Positions 50,328 to 61,113 of a DNA stretch of 64,000 nucleotides are shown here, one piece after another. The translations under genes were made by a program, and so were the position numbers. Where the stretch lies: the NCBI RefSeq assembly GCF_001900245.1, contig NZ_CP017813.1, forward strand, positions 372,001 to 436,000. Direction: 5' to 3'. The notes beneath the pieces were generated by a model, which did no database searches, was not told the DNA's origin, and saw only the letters and a program-made list of their open reading frames with translations. The stretch comes from Mycoplasmopsis pullorum. GTDB taxonomy: Bacteria > Bacillota_I > Bacilli_A > Mycoplasmatales > Metamycoplasmataceae. The stretch's first letter is position 1. The number at the start of each line of letters is the position of its first letter.

Positions 50328-50444
50328 ATGCGTAAAATCGTAAGATTAAAAAACAAAGAACGTGCTGCTAAAAGAGCACACAAATTAGCTAAAGAAGCCG
50401 CAAGAGCAAAAAGAAGAGCTGAAAGAGAAAACACACAAAACTAG
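50328..50444 (+). CDS. 38-aa highly basic small protein
   Basis: Starts MRKIVRLKNKERAAKRAHK and ends ENTQN at TAG. About 40% Lys/Arg, predicted to be one long helix. A strong AAAAAGGAG site 8 nt upstream and a terminator overlapping its end support real expression. It may bind RNA or the ribosome, by composition only; it is not recognisably S21 or L34. It lies between ffh (divergent) and a membrane protein gene. Confidence 0.65.
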   Translation: MRKIVRLKNKERAAKRAHKLAKEAARAKRRAERENTQN

Positions 50445-50461
50445 TTTTCGGTGTGTTTTTT
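50429..50461 (+). terminator. Terminator after the 38-aa ORF
   Basis: ACACAC / GTGTGT stem enclosing the inner pair AAAACTAGTTTT, followed by T7. The next gene begins within 10 bases of it. Confidence 0.65.
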
Positions 50462-50466
50462 TAATT

Positions 50467-51426
50467 ATGAATTTTGAAAAAGGTTTTTTCTCTTTTCTAG
50501 GTAATTCACTAGAATTCAAGGGAATTAGCGAAAAAGTATTCTATTTACTGTTCGCGTTATCCTTTGTTGCTTTTGTTTTAGTGTGATTGTTCCGGTACGA
50601 AATTTCTAAAAGATATAGAAATTTAATTGAAACACATAAATGATTCAAAAATGATAAAAAAATATTTCAATTTATCGGGGCTTTAGTTCTCTTTTTAGCT
50701 TTTGTCAGAATAATAATTCTAGTTAGTCAAGACTTCTACAACACTTGAGAAATGATTCCGCTTCATTTATGTCGTCTGAATTTATTTTTAATCGGATTTA
50801 TCTTTGTCTCAGGCAAAATTGAAAATATCAAACACATTACTTTTACTTCGATTGTTGGGGCTTTAATTGGTCTCTCAATTCCAAGTTTAGGATACTTTGT
50901 TGTCGGATATTGAAATCCAGATCATACTAAATTTATTTCTGACTTCCATAACGGAAAACTTACTCATTTCACAATTGGAATGGATAACTACATTTACTGA
51001 GAATTTTTATTAACACACTTATTTGTTTTCTTAACTCCTTTTATTGTTGTTGTAATCAAAGAATATAAATTCTCAAGTCGTAATTTTATTCAAGCGTGAG
51101 CTTTATTAATGTTTTTAATTGTTCTTACATTTGTGATTAACTCTATTACAGACACATACATTCACAATCCAAGATGAAAAACAAATTATTTCTTTAATGG
51201 TCGTCGACCAATTAACGAATTTAACGATAAACTTTATCCTTTTACATCGTGACCATTTTCACTTATCTCACAAATTGTGATTGGATCATTATTTTTTGCT
51301 ATTGTTTTCTTTATTTACTGTTACCAAGACAAATTCTTCTTAACTATTGAAAACAAAAAAATTAAGTTCAATCGTCGTAAATCTCAAAATTGAGAACAAT
51401 TAAAAATTGTAAAATTAACCAAATAA
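50467..51426 (+). CDS. YwaF/TMEM164-family integral membrane protein
   Basis: 319 aa with about six or seven hydrophobic segments (about 34-55, 78-98, 115-135, 145-165, 195-215, 230-250, 285-305). The segment WEMIPLHLCRLNLFLIGFIF is the mark of the YwaF/TMEM164 family; function is not established for bacterial members. Several Trp codons are TGA, and a standard-code reading would miss the gene. There is no Shine-Dalgarno; the ATG follows the preceding terminator T-run, so expression may depend on read-through or on a promoter inside the small ORF. It ends before a terminator. Confidence 0.82.
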
Positions 51427-51428
51427 TT

Positions 51429-51456
51429 TATCTCCATTTCTAATGGAGATTTTTTA
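51429..51456 (+). terminator. Terminator after the YwaF-like gene
   Basis: ATCTCCAT ttct AATGGAGAT stem followed by T6. Confidence 0.8.
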
Positions 51457-51480
51457 TTCTTTATTTAAAAATGGTTAAAT

Positions 51481-51496
51481 TGTCCCCTGGGGACAG
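51481..51496. repeat. Dispersed palindrome TGTCCCCTGGGGACAG
   Basis: Near-perfect palindrome of the same family as 33699-33714; followed by TTAAGC, as other copies are followed by TT(A/G). Confidence 0.65.
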
Positions 51497-51641
51497 TTAA
51501 GCAAGTTAAATTTTTGATTTTTACTATAATACCTGTTTTATAGTTTTTTAAGTAAAATATTTTTAAATGATTTTTCTATTGTGCAAGAGAAATATTCAAA
51601 ATTATTAATATATAAAAAATGAAAAGTCATTATTTTTTATC

Positions 51642-51656
51642 CGCCCCTAGGGGACG
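51642..51656. repeat. Dispersed palindrome CGCCCCTAGGGGACG
   Basis: Variant of the TGTCCCCNGGGGACA family. Shortly after it, TTGTCCGCAATTAG resembles the sequence beside the copies near 33780. Confidence 0.55.
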
Positions 51657-51855
51657 ATCTAGTATTTTTTGTCCGCAATTAGCCAATTCAAATTCAAACT
51701 TATGCTATAAATATCAAAATTCTGACTCATAAGTCAAAAAACAAATGAAATGTTTATATTTCGAGTCTAGATGTATAGCACTATTAAGTTTTTAATCTTT
51801 TTTAAAAATTTGATTAATACTTTAATAAAATATAAATATTAAAAAGGAGCGGTAA

Positions 51856-53988
51856 ATGAGTTATAAAGCATTATATAGAAAATATCGTCCTACAACATTT
51901 AAAGAAGTTAAAGGTCAAGATCATGTTATTCGTACTTTGGAAAACATTTTAAAAACAAAAAAAATCAGTCATGCTTATATTTTTAGCGGTCCTCGTGGTG
52001 TTGGAAAAACGTCTATTGCTAAAATTTTCGCTAACGTTTTAAATTGTTTACATAATGAAGATCCAACACAAGCATGTGCAAATTGTTACGCTAATCTTAA
52101 CAATAATCTAGATGTTATTGAGATGGACGCTGCTTCAAATAATGGAGTAGACCAAATTCGTGATTTAAAAGAGAAAATTGAACACACACCAAGCTTAGGT
52201 CAATATAAAATTTACATCATCGATGAAGTTCATATGTTATCAAAAAGTGCTTTTAATGCTCTTTTAAAAACTTTAGAAGAACCGCCAGCTCATGCAATTT
52301 TTATCTTAGCAACAACTGATCCGCAAAAAATTCCTGCAACAATTGTTTCAAGAACACAACGTTTTAATTTTCGTAGAATTCCAAATCCAGTTATTATTCA
52401 GCAAGTTAAAGCGATTTTAGATCATGAAAATATCAAAATAGAACCATCAGCACTGCCATTAATTGCAAATTTAGCAAATGGTGGACTGCGTGATGCTTTA
52501 TCAATCGCTGATCAATGTGCTGCTTATGGTGATAATATAATTCGCACACAGGATGTGCTTTCAACTTTTGGAATTGTGTCAAATGAATTATTAATTAAAA
52601 CTTTATCAATGATTTATTCAAATGAAGTTAAACCATTAATGAATTTATTTAAGAAATTAAAAGATTCAGGTATGGAAGCAACTAACTACATTAAAGGTCT
52701 AATTAATGTAGCACAAGATTATTTAATCTACAATAAAACTAAGGATGAAAATCTGCTAGAAACATTAACTTTAGATGAAGTCAAAACTATTAAGTTATCA
52801 CAAGAATTCATTTTGCGTTTCATTCCTTTTGCTCAAGAGTTATTCCAAAAAATTACTTATTCTGAAATTCCTTTTGAAATTGCAGAATACGGAATTCTGG
52901 AAGCATTGAAAATCCAATCTCAAATTCGTAGCGAAAATAATTATGCTCCGATTGTTGATTTTGATGCTAAAAATAACCAATTCGACCTTGAATTAATCAA
53001 AGGTTTAATTACTCAAGAAGTTGAAAAATACCAAAAAACTCAAAAAGAATTGAATCAACTTCACTTTTCAAATCAAGATTCATCACTAAATAACGGAATC
53101 GATTTTTCTAAAAAAGAAGTTGAAACACAAACAACTGAGATTGAGCAAAACAACAACACATATCAAGATGATGAATATTTTGGATTTAGTCCTGATGATA
53201 AAATGACACAAATTTATTCAGATCCATTTTTAGAATCTAAAAAAAATATTGAAGAACAATTAAATCAAAGTGCTTTATTTAATTCCAAAGAAGATAATTC
53301 AACTCAATTAATAAATCAAAGTGATGAATTAATCAACCAATTTGTCGAAACAATCAACAATCACAAAGATTTAGTCAATGATGTTGAAACTACTTCCGAA
53401 TTTGAAAAACCAGCGTATATCGATACACGTGAAATTTCACTAATGAATTCCTTAAGCAACCAGGCCAAAGAACACACATTGGAATTAAGTATTGAAGAAC
53501 CAAAAACTGATTTGGTAGAAATGAGTGAGTTTGATAATTGAGTTAATGCTGCTTTACAGATTGATTCACAGATTTCGAACCGTTATCGTCAGATTTTGAA
53601 AATGCCATTATTTGACATTAATTTAACAAATAAAAAATACATTGAGCAATATAAAATTTTCGACTCTGGAGATGTATCAATTCCAGGTGCAGGAGAAAAT
53701 TTCATAATCTTAAGAGTTGATGATCTAATCAAACGTGATAAACTAATTAAAAACAAGGATACACTTTGATTACAAGATTATTTAAAAGATGTGTTTGGTA
53801 AATTCATGCACGTTTATGTCTTAAGCACTCCAGATGTTGTGTTACTAAGAGAAACAGTTAAAGAAATAAAACAAAATAAACGTGAATGAACCAAGAACAA
53901 AAAAATTACACCTTATTCTTTACCAAATCCAAAAGAACAAGAAATGCAAAAAATATTTGGTTTTAAACCAAAAATTAAACAAAAATAA
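51856..53988 (+). CDS. dnaX: DNA polymerase III subunit gamma/tau
   Basis: 710 aa. Clamp-loader ATPase. Walker A GPRGVGKTSIAK at about 45-56, zinc-binding Cys cluster (CLHNEDPTQACANC), Walker B IYIIDEVHML, SRC-type motif SRTQRFNF. Domain III follows and a long Asn/Glu-rich linker (about 390-560), then a tau-like C-terminal domain with three TGA Trp codons (from about residue 562). Under the standard code it would appear to stop at 53541. It starts dnaX-ebfC-recR-tmk-holB-rsmI and has AAAAAGGAG before the ATG. Confidence 0.95.
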
Positions 53989-53999
53989 AAGAGGTATTT

Positions 54000-54287
54000 A
54001 TGAATCCAGAAATGATTAAAAGATTAAAAAAAATGCAAGCTGAAATGGAAGCTAAACAAAAAGAATTAGAGTCAAAAGAATTTACTGTTAAAAAACAAGG
54101 AATTGAAATTATCGGTACAGGTGATTTAAAAATTACTAAAATCAATATTGATGAAATGCTAATCGATCCAGATGATAAAGAACTTTTAGAAGATTTATTA
54201 ATGATTGCAATTAATGAATTGACCGAACAAATTCAAGAAGAACAAGAAAAATTAACTCCACAAATGCCAGGTGGAATGCCATTTTAA
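54000..54287 (+). CDS. ebfC: YbaB/EbfC-family nucleoid-associated protein
   Basis: 95 aa. Small dimeric DNA-binding protein, almost always encoded between dnaX and recR, as here. The first helix MKRLKKMQAEMEAKQKELE and the Pro/Gly/Met-rich tail MPGGMPF are typical. GAGG lies before the ATG; it starts 11 bp after dnaX. Confidence 0.92.
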   Translation: MNPEMIKRLKKMQAEMEAKQKELESKEFTVKKQGIEIIGTGDLKITKINIDEMLIDPDDKELLEDLLMIAINELTEQIQEEQEKLTPQMPGGMPF

Positions 54288-54288
54288 T

Positions 54289-54876
54289 ATGGATAGACTC
54301 GAAATTATCGAAGAAGCAATTGACACCGTTCGAAAAATCGATGGTGTTAGTAAAAAACAAGCAGAGAGAATTGTAGATTGATTTTTAAAAACTGATTCTA
54401 AAGATTCAGCAAAAGTCATTACAATGTTAAAAAAAATGATTACTGATATATCACACTGTGAAATTTGTGGTTATTTTACGCAGCAAACTCTTTGTCAAAT
54501 TTGTCTTGATCCAGATCGAGAAAATCAATTAATGATTATCGAAAATCATAACAATTTAGAAAAATTCGAAAATAACCGTTTTTTTAAAGGAAAATACTTT
54601 ATTTTTCCTTATTCTCTTGATCAAGAATTTGTTTCAAATGAAGAAATAGAACAAAAAATAAATAAATTGGTCGAGTATGCAAAGGACTTTGATGAAGTCA
54701 TTTTAGCTATTAGTCCAACCCTTGCAGGTGAAATTACAATGGAAATTTTAAAGCGTGTTTTTATTAAAAATGAAATCAATTGTTCACAACTTGCAATCGG
54801 TTTACCAATCGGTTCAAGTGTCGATTACATGGATCACATTACTTTAAAACAAGCTTTAAAAAATCGAACCAATTAG
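54289..54876 (+). CDS. recR: Recombination protein RecR
   Basis: 195 aa. Acts in recombinational gap repair. Helix-hairpin-helix region at the N-terminus (IDGVSKKQAERIV), C4 zinc finger CEICGYFTQQTLCQIC at about 58-73, Toprim domain with MIIENHNNLEKFE, and a C-terminal GLPIGSSVDYMDHITLKQAL segment equivalent to the family GLPVGGDLEYAD. It starts one base after ebfC ends. Trp near residue 31 is TGA. In this locus RecR could also serve exchange between the giant repeats, which is inference. Confidence 0.93.
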
Positions 54877-54884
54877 GAGAAAAT

Positions 54885-55534
<650 letters not shown>

Positions 55535-55541
<7 letters not shown>

Positions 55542-56470
55542 CTGAAAAAACAAAAGAAATATTAGACATCTTTTTTAAAAAAAATAAAAATTTATCGCAC
55601 TGTTATTTAATTGATGCTCCACAAAATTACGATTGTTCTAAAGAATTAACTTATATCGTGAATTTAATTAATCACAGTCAAGTCAAAGATATTTTTGATA
55701 CTGAAACTGCTCAACACAATATTTTTGTTCTCGCTTCCGATTCAGAAAAGAAAAGTATTAGTAAAGAAGAGTTGCAAATTACCTTTGACAAAGTAGAATA
55801 TAGTAGTGTTGAACCTGATAAACTAAAAATCGTTGTTATCAAAAATATTGAAAACACTAGCACTAATGCAATCAATTCAATTCTTAAACAAATAGAAGAA
55901 CCACCAAAAAATACCATCATTTTAATGTCAAGTTCGAATTTGAATAAAGTAATTCCAACTATTCGCTCACGTTCACAAATTATTAAAATATTTAAAGAAA
56001 ACCCAGATTCAATTTATCAAAATTTAGTGAATTCATCACTTGATTTGACAATTTCTTTTTTACTTTCTTGAAGTTGTGAATCCACCAAATCAGCATTAAA
56101 ATACACTGATGTGAAAAATATTAAATTTATCAATGAATTAATCGAAAGTTTTTTAAATTCGGTGCAAAATAAATTTTATTTATATGCTTTTTTAGATCAA
56201 AATTTAACCGAAAACCATACTAAAAATATTTTTGTTCTTCGTTTGTTAATTAACTTAATTCACCTTGCATCCAATCCTTCGATCATCCGTAAAGACGAAG
56301 TAAATTACGATAAATTTTTGCGTTTTAACTCTTTTGCTCGTCGCAAAAATATCGAACTTCATCACTTTTTTGAAGTGATTAATTTTTATTTTAAAGCAAT
56401 CAATAGTAACTGTAATTTTCACTTACAAAAAGAAAATTTATTAATTAATTTAATGAGGATTTATGGCTAA
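55535..56470 (+). CDS. holB: DNA polymerase III delta-prime subunit
   Basis: 311 aa. Clamp-loader subunit. The N-terminal AAA-like domain has HCYLIDAPQ in place of the usual Walker A segment, so it should not bind ATP productively, and retains IEEPPKNTIILMSSS and a PTIRSRSQ motif (cf. SRC). The rest is helical. It overlaps tmk at its start and rsmI by eight bases at its end; one internal TGA is Trp. Confidence 0.9.
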
Positions 56471-57161
56471 ACTTTATCTTGTCGGTACTCCAATTGGTAA
56501 TTTAGAAGATATTACTATTCGAGCTACCAAAACTTTAGAATTTGTCGATGTTATCGCTTGTGAAGATACTCGTGTTACTTTAAAATTACTGAATGCTCTT
56601 GGAATTTCGCACAAAAAATTAATCACTTACAACAACTTTAATGAAAAAAATGGTTCTAAAGGGATTTTAAAATTAATTCAAGAAAATAATTTAAACGTCG
56701 CTCTAGTTTCAGATGCTGGTATGCCGATTGTTTCAGATCCAGGTTTTGAAGTGCTTCGTCAAGCAAAAAGTGCCGGTGTTGAATTTGAATTAATCCCTGG
56801 TGTTAGTGCGGTTACAACCGCTTTTGCTCTTTCAAGTTTAAGCAATACATTCACTTTTTGCGGTTTTATTAAAGATAAATCACAACAAAGAATTAATTCT
56901 TTATCAAAATTAACTGAAGGAACATACATTTATTTTGTTTCACCACATAAAATTTTGAATGTTTTAACTGATATTACTAACGTTTTTGAAGGACAAGAAT
57001 CTATTTTTTTAGCTAAAGAATTAACCAAAATGTACGAAGAATTTTTTGAAGGAACTGCTCAAAACATATTTGACACTTTGTCTCAAAGAGAAGCGATTAA
57101 AGGTGAGTTTACTTTAGTTCTCAAAATTCCAAAAATCAAAAGAAACAAATACGCAAACTAA
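56463..57161 (+). CDS. rsmI: 16S rRNA (cytidine1402-2'-O)-methyltransferase RsmI
   Basis: 232 aa. SAM-dependent tetrapyrrole-methylase-fold enzyme. Signatures LYLVGTPIGNLEDITIRA at the N-terminus, CEDTRVTLKLL, and the VSDAGMPIVSDPG motif are all present. AGGA lies inside the end of holB. Last gene of the dnaX run, with a terminator after it. Confidence 0.96.
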   Translation: MAKLYLVGTPIGNLEDITIRATKTLEFVDVIACEDTRVTLKLLNALGISHKKLITYNNFNEKNGSKGILKLIQENNLNVALVSDAGMPIVSDPGFEVLRQAKSAGVEFELIPGVSAVTTAFALSSLSNTFTFCGFIKDKSQQRINSLSKLTEGTYIYFVSPHKILNVLTDITNVFEGQESIFLAKELTKMYEEFFEGTAQNIFDTLSQREAIKGEFTLVLKIPKIKRNKYAN

Positions 57162-57165
57162 TTTA

Positions 57166-57192
57166 GTCTCCATTCATTTATGGAGATTTTTG
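57166..57192 (+). terminator. rsmI: rsmI terminator
   Basis: TCTCCAT tcatt TATGGAGA stem followed by T5. Confidence 0.8.
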
Positions 57193-57284
57193 TTTCCAAA
57201 TTGTAATTTCTCGTTTTGCAAATAACTCTATAAATAAGTCATATTCAATTTTTTTACACTATAAAATTACATACATAGAATAAA

Positions 57285-57320
57285 TAAAAACAGACTAATT
57301 ATTCTAGTCTGTTTTTATTG
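57285..57320. terminator. serS: serS terminator, bidirectional
   Basis: AAAAACAGACTA attattc TAGTCTGTTTTT, a 12-bp stem next to the serS stop; T-runs on both strands. Confidence 0.85.
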
Positions 57321-57321
57321 A

Positions 57322-58590
57322 TTATTCAATAATTTCAAGTCCGTTCATATAAGGAACTAAGACTTTTGGTACACTAACACTTCCATCAGGATTTTGATAA
57401 TTTTCTAAAATTGCAGCTACAATCCGATCAATCGCTAATCCAGATCCGTTCATTGTGTGAGCATATTGAGTTTCACCATTAGCATCTTTGTATCTAATCA
57501 TTGCTCTGCGAGCTTGGAAATCTCCAACATAACTTACTGATGATACTTCTCTAAATTTAATTTCACTTGGTAATCATAATTCTAAGTCAATTGTTTTACG
57601 TGCTGAAAATCCTAAATCACCAGTACATAATAATAATTCACGATATGGTATTTCTAATTTTTCTAACACATCTTTAGCATCTTCTAACATTTTTTCATAT
57701 TCAGCTAAAGCATCTTCTTTTGTAGTAATTTTAACTAATTCAACTTTTTTAAATTGGTGCTGTCTTAAAATTCCTTTAGTATCTTTACCGCTACTTCCAG
57801 CTTCAGAACGGAAGCATTCGGTAAATGCGGTAAAACAAGCAGGAGTTGATAAATCAACTATTTCATTGTTATAAATGTTTGTTAAAGGAACTTCAGCAGT
57901 TGGAATTAAATATAGATTTCAATCTTTGATTGTAAATAAATCATCTTTAAATTTTGGTAATTGACCAGTTCCATATAGCATTTGATCACGCACTAAAACT
58001 GGCGGTAAAATTTCTTGGTATCCTTTGGTTTCATGTAAATCTAACATGAAATTCATTAATGCACGAACTAATTTAGCACCACGATTTTTGTATAAAACAA
58101 ATCTTGCACCACTTAATTTTGTTGCTGTTTCGATATCGAATAAACCAAGTTTTTCACCAACTACATAATGCGGTTTAACTCCAGCAACCAATCCACGACC
58201 GATTTTATCCTTAACATTTAAAACTTTGTTGAAGTTTTCGTCCTTACCAACAGGTGTTCCATCAAGCGGTTCGTTTGGAATTGCTAATAATAATTGATCT
58301 AATTCATCATTTAAAGATTTAGCTTTTTCTTCTAATTCGATTTGTTCTTTTTTAATAATTGCAATTTCGTTTTTAACTTTTTTTAATTCTTCTGGTTGGT
58401 TTTTTAAAACTGCGAATTGTTTTGAAAATTTACTTAATTCAGCTTTCTTTTGTTGAGCTTCGAACATTAAATTTCCACGCACTTTTCCTAATTCGACTAA
58501 TCTATCATAAATTGAAATATCAAAACCACGATTAACTAAATCTGTTCTGATTTTTTGTTCATTTTCTAAAATATATTTAATGTTTAACAT
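57322..58590 (-). CDS. serS: Seryl-tRNA synthetase
   Basis: 422 aa, class II synthetase. N-terminal long coiled-coil arm that binds tRNA-Ser (about 25-105), then the catalytic core with the motif 2 region and motif 3 (GSGLAIDRI-like, near the C-terminus). The start at 58590 ([14 protein letters not shown]) is chosen because AGGAGA precedes it and it matches the family start; an upstream ATG at 58629 would add 13 residues (MINNIIILIFRRF) without support. It faces the dnaX run, sharing a terminator zone. Confidence 0.94.
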
Positions 58591-58762
58591 AAATCTCCTA
58601 AATATTAAAATAATTATATTATTTATCAATTATTTAAAAAATGAATTTTTTGCTTTTAAGACTTCTTTGTTAGTAAAATTAATACCATTTTTAAATAAAA
58701 TATTGTTTCCATTTTTTTCCATAAAAATCAGAACCAATCTGTAAAATCAACCTAAAAAGTAT

Positions 58763-58768
58763 TAGAAT
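58763..58768 (+). promoter_or_regulatory. -10-like box, leaderless start of the 107-aa ORF
   Basis: TAGAAT lies 6 nt before the ATG at 58775; no Shine-Dalgarno. Confidence 0.4.
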
Positions 58769-58774
58769 AAAAAT

Positions 58775-59098
58775 ATGGAAAATACAGTAATACAAACCAA
58801 AACATCTCAAGAGTTAGGTTTATCATTTGACTTTAATATTGTTGATTTTCACAACCGTCACTTTACAATCAAACTTGGCGAAAACTTAAGAAAAGGTCTA
58901 GAATTCAGCGAAAAATATTGTGAGTGATTTATGGAAGATTTATTAGATTTCTTAAATGCAAATAATTACCAATTACGTTGAGATGTTTCAAGAATTAAAT
59001 TTGAGGATTTAGAAAATTTAAGATTAAGTATTAGAGAATTAGAAGAATTTAAAAAATTCTTAACCGAAAAAGTTACAAACTTCAAAATCTTTGTTTAA
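58775..59098 (+). CDS. Conserved-looking hypothetical protein, 107 aa
   Basis: Begins MENTVIQTKTSQELGLSFDF. Soluble, acidic, no signal peptide or membrane span; two Trp codons are TGA. An N-terminal strand-rich half is followed by two helices (WFMEDLLDFLNAN and the LRLSIRELEEFKKFLTEK region). Own promoter-like box and own terminator suggest a single-gene unit. I do not recognise the family. Confidence 0.75.
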
Positions 59099-59105
59099 TT
59101 CCACC

Positions 59106-59138
59106 AATAAAGAAATTAGATAAATCTAGTTTCTTTTT
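59106..59138 (+). terminator. Terminator of the 107-aa ORF
   Basis: AAAGAAA..TAGAT / ATCTA..TTTCTTT stem followed by a T-rich run. Confidence 0.7.
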
Positions 59139-59167
59139 CTTTTTTTTGAATAATTTAAATGTAAATT

Positions 59168-59206
59168 AAAAGAGTGATAATATTTTTTTACTATCACTCT
59201 TTTTTA
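59168..59206. terminator. Second hairpin between the 107-aa ORF and msrC
   Basis: AAAAGAGTGATA / TATCACTCTTTTTT, a 12-bp stem with a T-rich loop and T-run on both strands. It would insulate the next gene. Confidence 0.7.
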
Positions 59207-59335
59207 TTATTTTTTTATAATTTAAACATTCAAAAAGCATTGTTATATTTTTGCCACTTAACTTCCGCGTCGCTTTTCCAAATTTTAAAAGTGCAAAAAA
59301 GATAATTTTTTAAGTCGAAAATGGATTTTTTTACT

Positions 59336-59341
59336 TATAAT
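59336..59341 (+). promoter_or_regulatory. msrC: msrC -10 box, leaderless start
   Basis: TATAAT 6 nt before the ATG at 59348; no Shine-Dalgarno. Confidence 0.5.
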
Positions 59342-59347
59342 AATGTA

Positions 59348-59797
59348 ATGAAAAAACAAGAATATATTTGTTTATTAAATGAAGAAATTAATTTAAATTC
59401 ATTACTTGCAAACTCAACTGCTTATATTAATGATACAGTTGAAAACCTTAATTGAGTTGGTTATTATTTAGCTAAAAATGAAACTTTATACTTACATACT
59501 TTTCAAGGTAAAGTAGCTTGCTCAATTATTCCATTTAACAAAGGAGTTTGCGGTCACGCAGCTACTACTAAAGAAGTTGTGGTTGTTCCAGATGTACATC
59601 AATTTCCTGGACACATTTCATGTGATCCAAATAGTAAATCAGAGATAGTAATCCCAATCATTGTTGATGAAAAGTTATATGGAGTTTTAGATATTGATTC
59701 CCCAATTAAAGATCGTTTTGATGCTAAAATTACTGATGAACTTAAAGAATTTGCAAAGTGAATTGAAACAAAAATTAAAAGTTTACTAAATAAATAA
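59348..59797 (+). CDS. msrC: Free methionine-(R)-sulfoxide reductase (GAF type)
   Basis: 149 aa, one GAF domain. Reduces free Met-R-sulfoxide with Cys chemistry. The family core is clear: GKVACSIIPFNKGVCGHAA, VPDVHQFPGHISCDPNSKSE and IVPIIVDEKLYGVLDIDSP-like segments, with the three conserved Cys (in VACS, GVCG and ISCD). Trp in LNWVGYY is TGA. The role would be protection against oxidised methionine. Single-gene unit ending in a long hairpin shared with adh. Confidence 0.93.
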
Positions 59798-59808
59798 TTA
59801 ACAAATAA

Positions 59809-59905
59809 AGCCAAATGTGCCTAAAAATTAAACTAGGACTCGAAATATGGAATGTCCATATTTCGAGTCCTAGTTTAAATAGCACATATTTGGTTTTTTA
59901 TTTTT
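59809..59905. terminator. Very long perfect hairpin between msrC and adh
   Basis: AAACTAGGACTCGAAATATGGA and its complement meet at a 3-nt loop (about 59830-59877); outer CCAAATGTGC / GCACATATTTGG arms extend it, and T-runs follow on both strands. It serves both converging genes. A degraded partial copy lies at about 51752-51785. Confidence 0.8.
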
Positions 59906-60967
59906 TTATTTTTCAATAATTACGACTGGCTTAATCAAGTTAGCTGGTTTTTCTTTCATTAGACGAACCGCTTCTTCGATTTTGTCAAATCCTTCTAATC
60001 TGTGTGTAATCATTTTTGAAGGATCAATTTTTCCGTATGTAATTAATCTTGCTAGTTTTTCTAGTCTTAATCTTCCACCAGGCATTAGTCCACCGAAAAT
60101 TTGTTTGTGAGCCATTCCGGTACCTCATTCAACACGAGGGATTTTGATGAATTCACCGGTTCCAAGGTAGTTAACATTACCAATTTTTCCACCAGGTTTT
60201 AATACTTTCATCGCTGTAGCAAATAGTGATTGGTCACCACCAGCAATAATAACTTTATCAACACCTTCGTTATTTGTTAATTTCATAATTTGTTCGTCAC
60301 TTGGTGCTACCTTAAAATCAACAATGTCAGTTGCTCCATATTCTTTTGCAACTTTAAATGCTAATTCACGTGAGTCAACAACAATAATTCGTCCAGCACC
60401 TTTAAGGTTTGTTGCTGCTGTAGCCATCAATCCAACTGGTCCAATACCAAAAATTGCAACTACATCACCAAATTGAATATCTGCTAACTCAGCGGCATGG
60501 AATCCAGTTGGCATCATGTCACTTAACATGCAAGCTACACCATAATCCATTCCTTCAGGCATGTGTGCTAAATTACCTTCTGCATCATTAACATGAACAA
60601 ATTCACCAAATACACCATCTTTAATATTTGAGAATTTTCATCCAGCTAACATACCACCAGAGTGCATTGAGTATCCCGCTTGTGCTTCTCTTGAATTTCA
60701 TTCTGGAGTAATAGCTGCTACAAGTACTTTGTCACCAGGTTTGAAGCTTTTTACTTCACTACCAACTTCTACAACTTCACCACAAAATTCATGACCAAGA
60801 ATCATGTCGTGTCTTTCACCAATTCCACCTTCATAAACTGTGTGGATATCTGAAGTACATGGAGCAACAGCCAACGGTCTTAGAATTGCATCGTTAGGTC
60901 CGCATTTTGGACGATCTTTTTCAATTCATCCAGCTTCTCCTATACGTTTCATTGCATAACCTTTCAT
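59906..60967 (-). CDS. adh: Zinc-dependent secondary alcohol dehydrogenase (isopropanol type)
   Basis: 353 aa, medium-chain dehydrogenase. It matches the Clostridium beijerinckii/Thermoanaerobacter secondary alcohol dehydrogenases closely: MKGYAMKRIGEAGWIEKDRP, PLAVAPCTSDIHTVYEGG with zinc ligand Cys37, GHE with His/Glu, LSDMMPTGFH with the zinc-ligand Asp, IPRVEWGTGMAHK. Rossmann segment IFGIGPVGLMA. The cofactor loop reads VVDSRE where the NADP enzymes have VGSRP, pointing to NAD(H). Interconverts 2-propanol/acetone and similar pairs, a way to balance NAD. AGAGG lies before the ATG; several Trp codons are TGA. Confidence 0.94.
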
Positions 60968-61082
60968 ATTTACCTCTTTCTAGCAAATCATCATTGCTAT
61001 TTTTTATTTATATATTTTTATCATAATCTTTTTTGGCATTCATTTTTGATAAAAACTTTTTAATTTCATATTTTTTCCATAT

Positions 61083-61113
61083 TTTTTACAAAAAAAGTAA
61101 GCTTAACACTTAC
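61083..61113 (-). terminator. recD2: recD2 terminator
   Basis: AAAAAGTAAG cttaaca CTTACTTTTT, a 10-bp perfect stem that overlaps the recD2 stop; T-run on the - strand. Confidence 0.8.

Larger units (their letters stand above)
51457..51855. other. Spacer before dnaX packed with palindromes
   Basis: No gene is seen in about 400 bp. It contains two dispersed palindromes (51481-51496 and 51642-51656), a small TGACT/AGTCA palindrome (about 51722-51737), a degraded copy of the long hairpin of 59830-59877 (about 51752-51785, ATATTTCGAGTCTAG), and the AAAAAGGAG of dnaX next to its start. Confidence 0.6.

Noticed and set aside
58591-58629. Upstream ATG for serS at 58629
   Set aside because: The added 13 residues are hydrophobic and unlike the family; the ATG at 58590 has AGGAGA in the right place.
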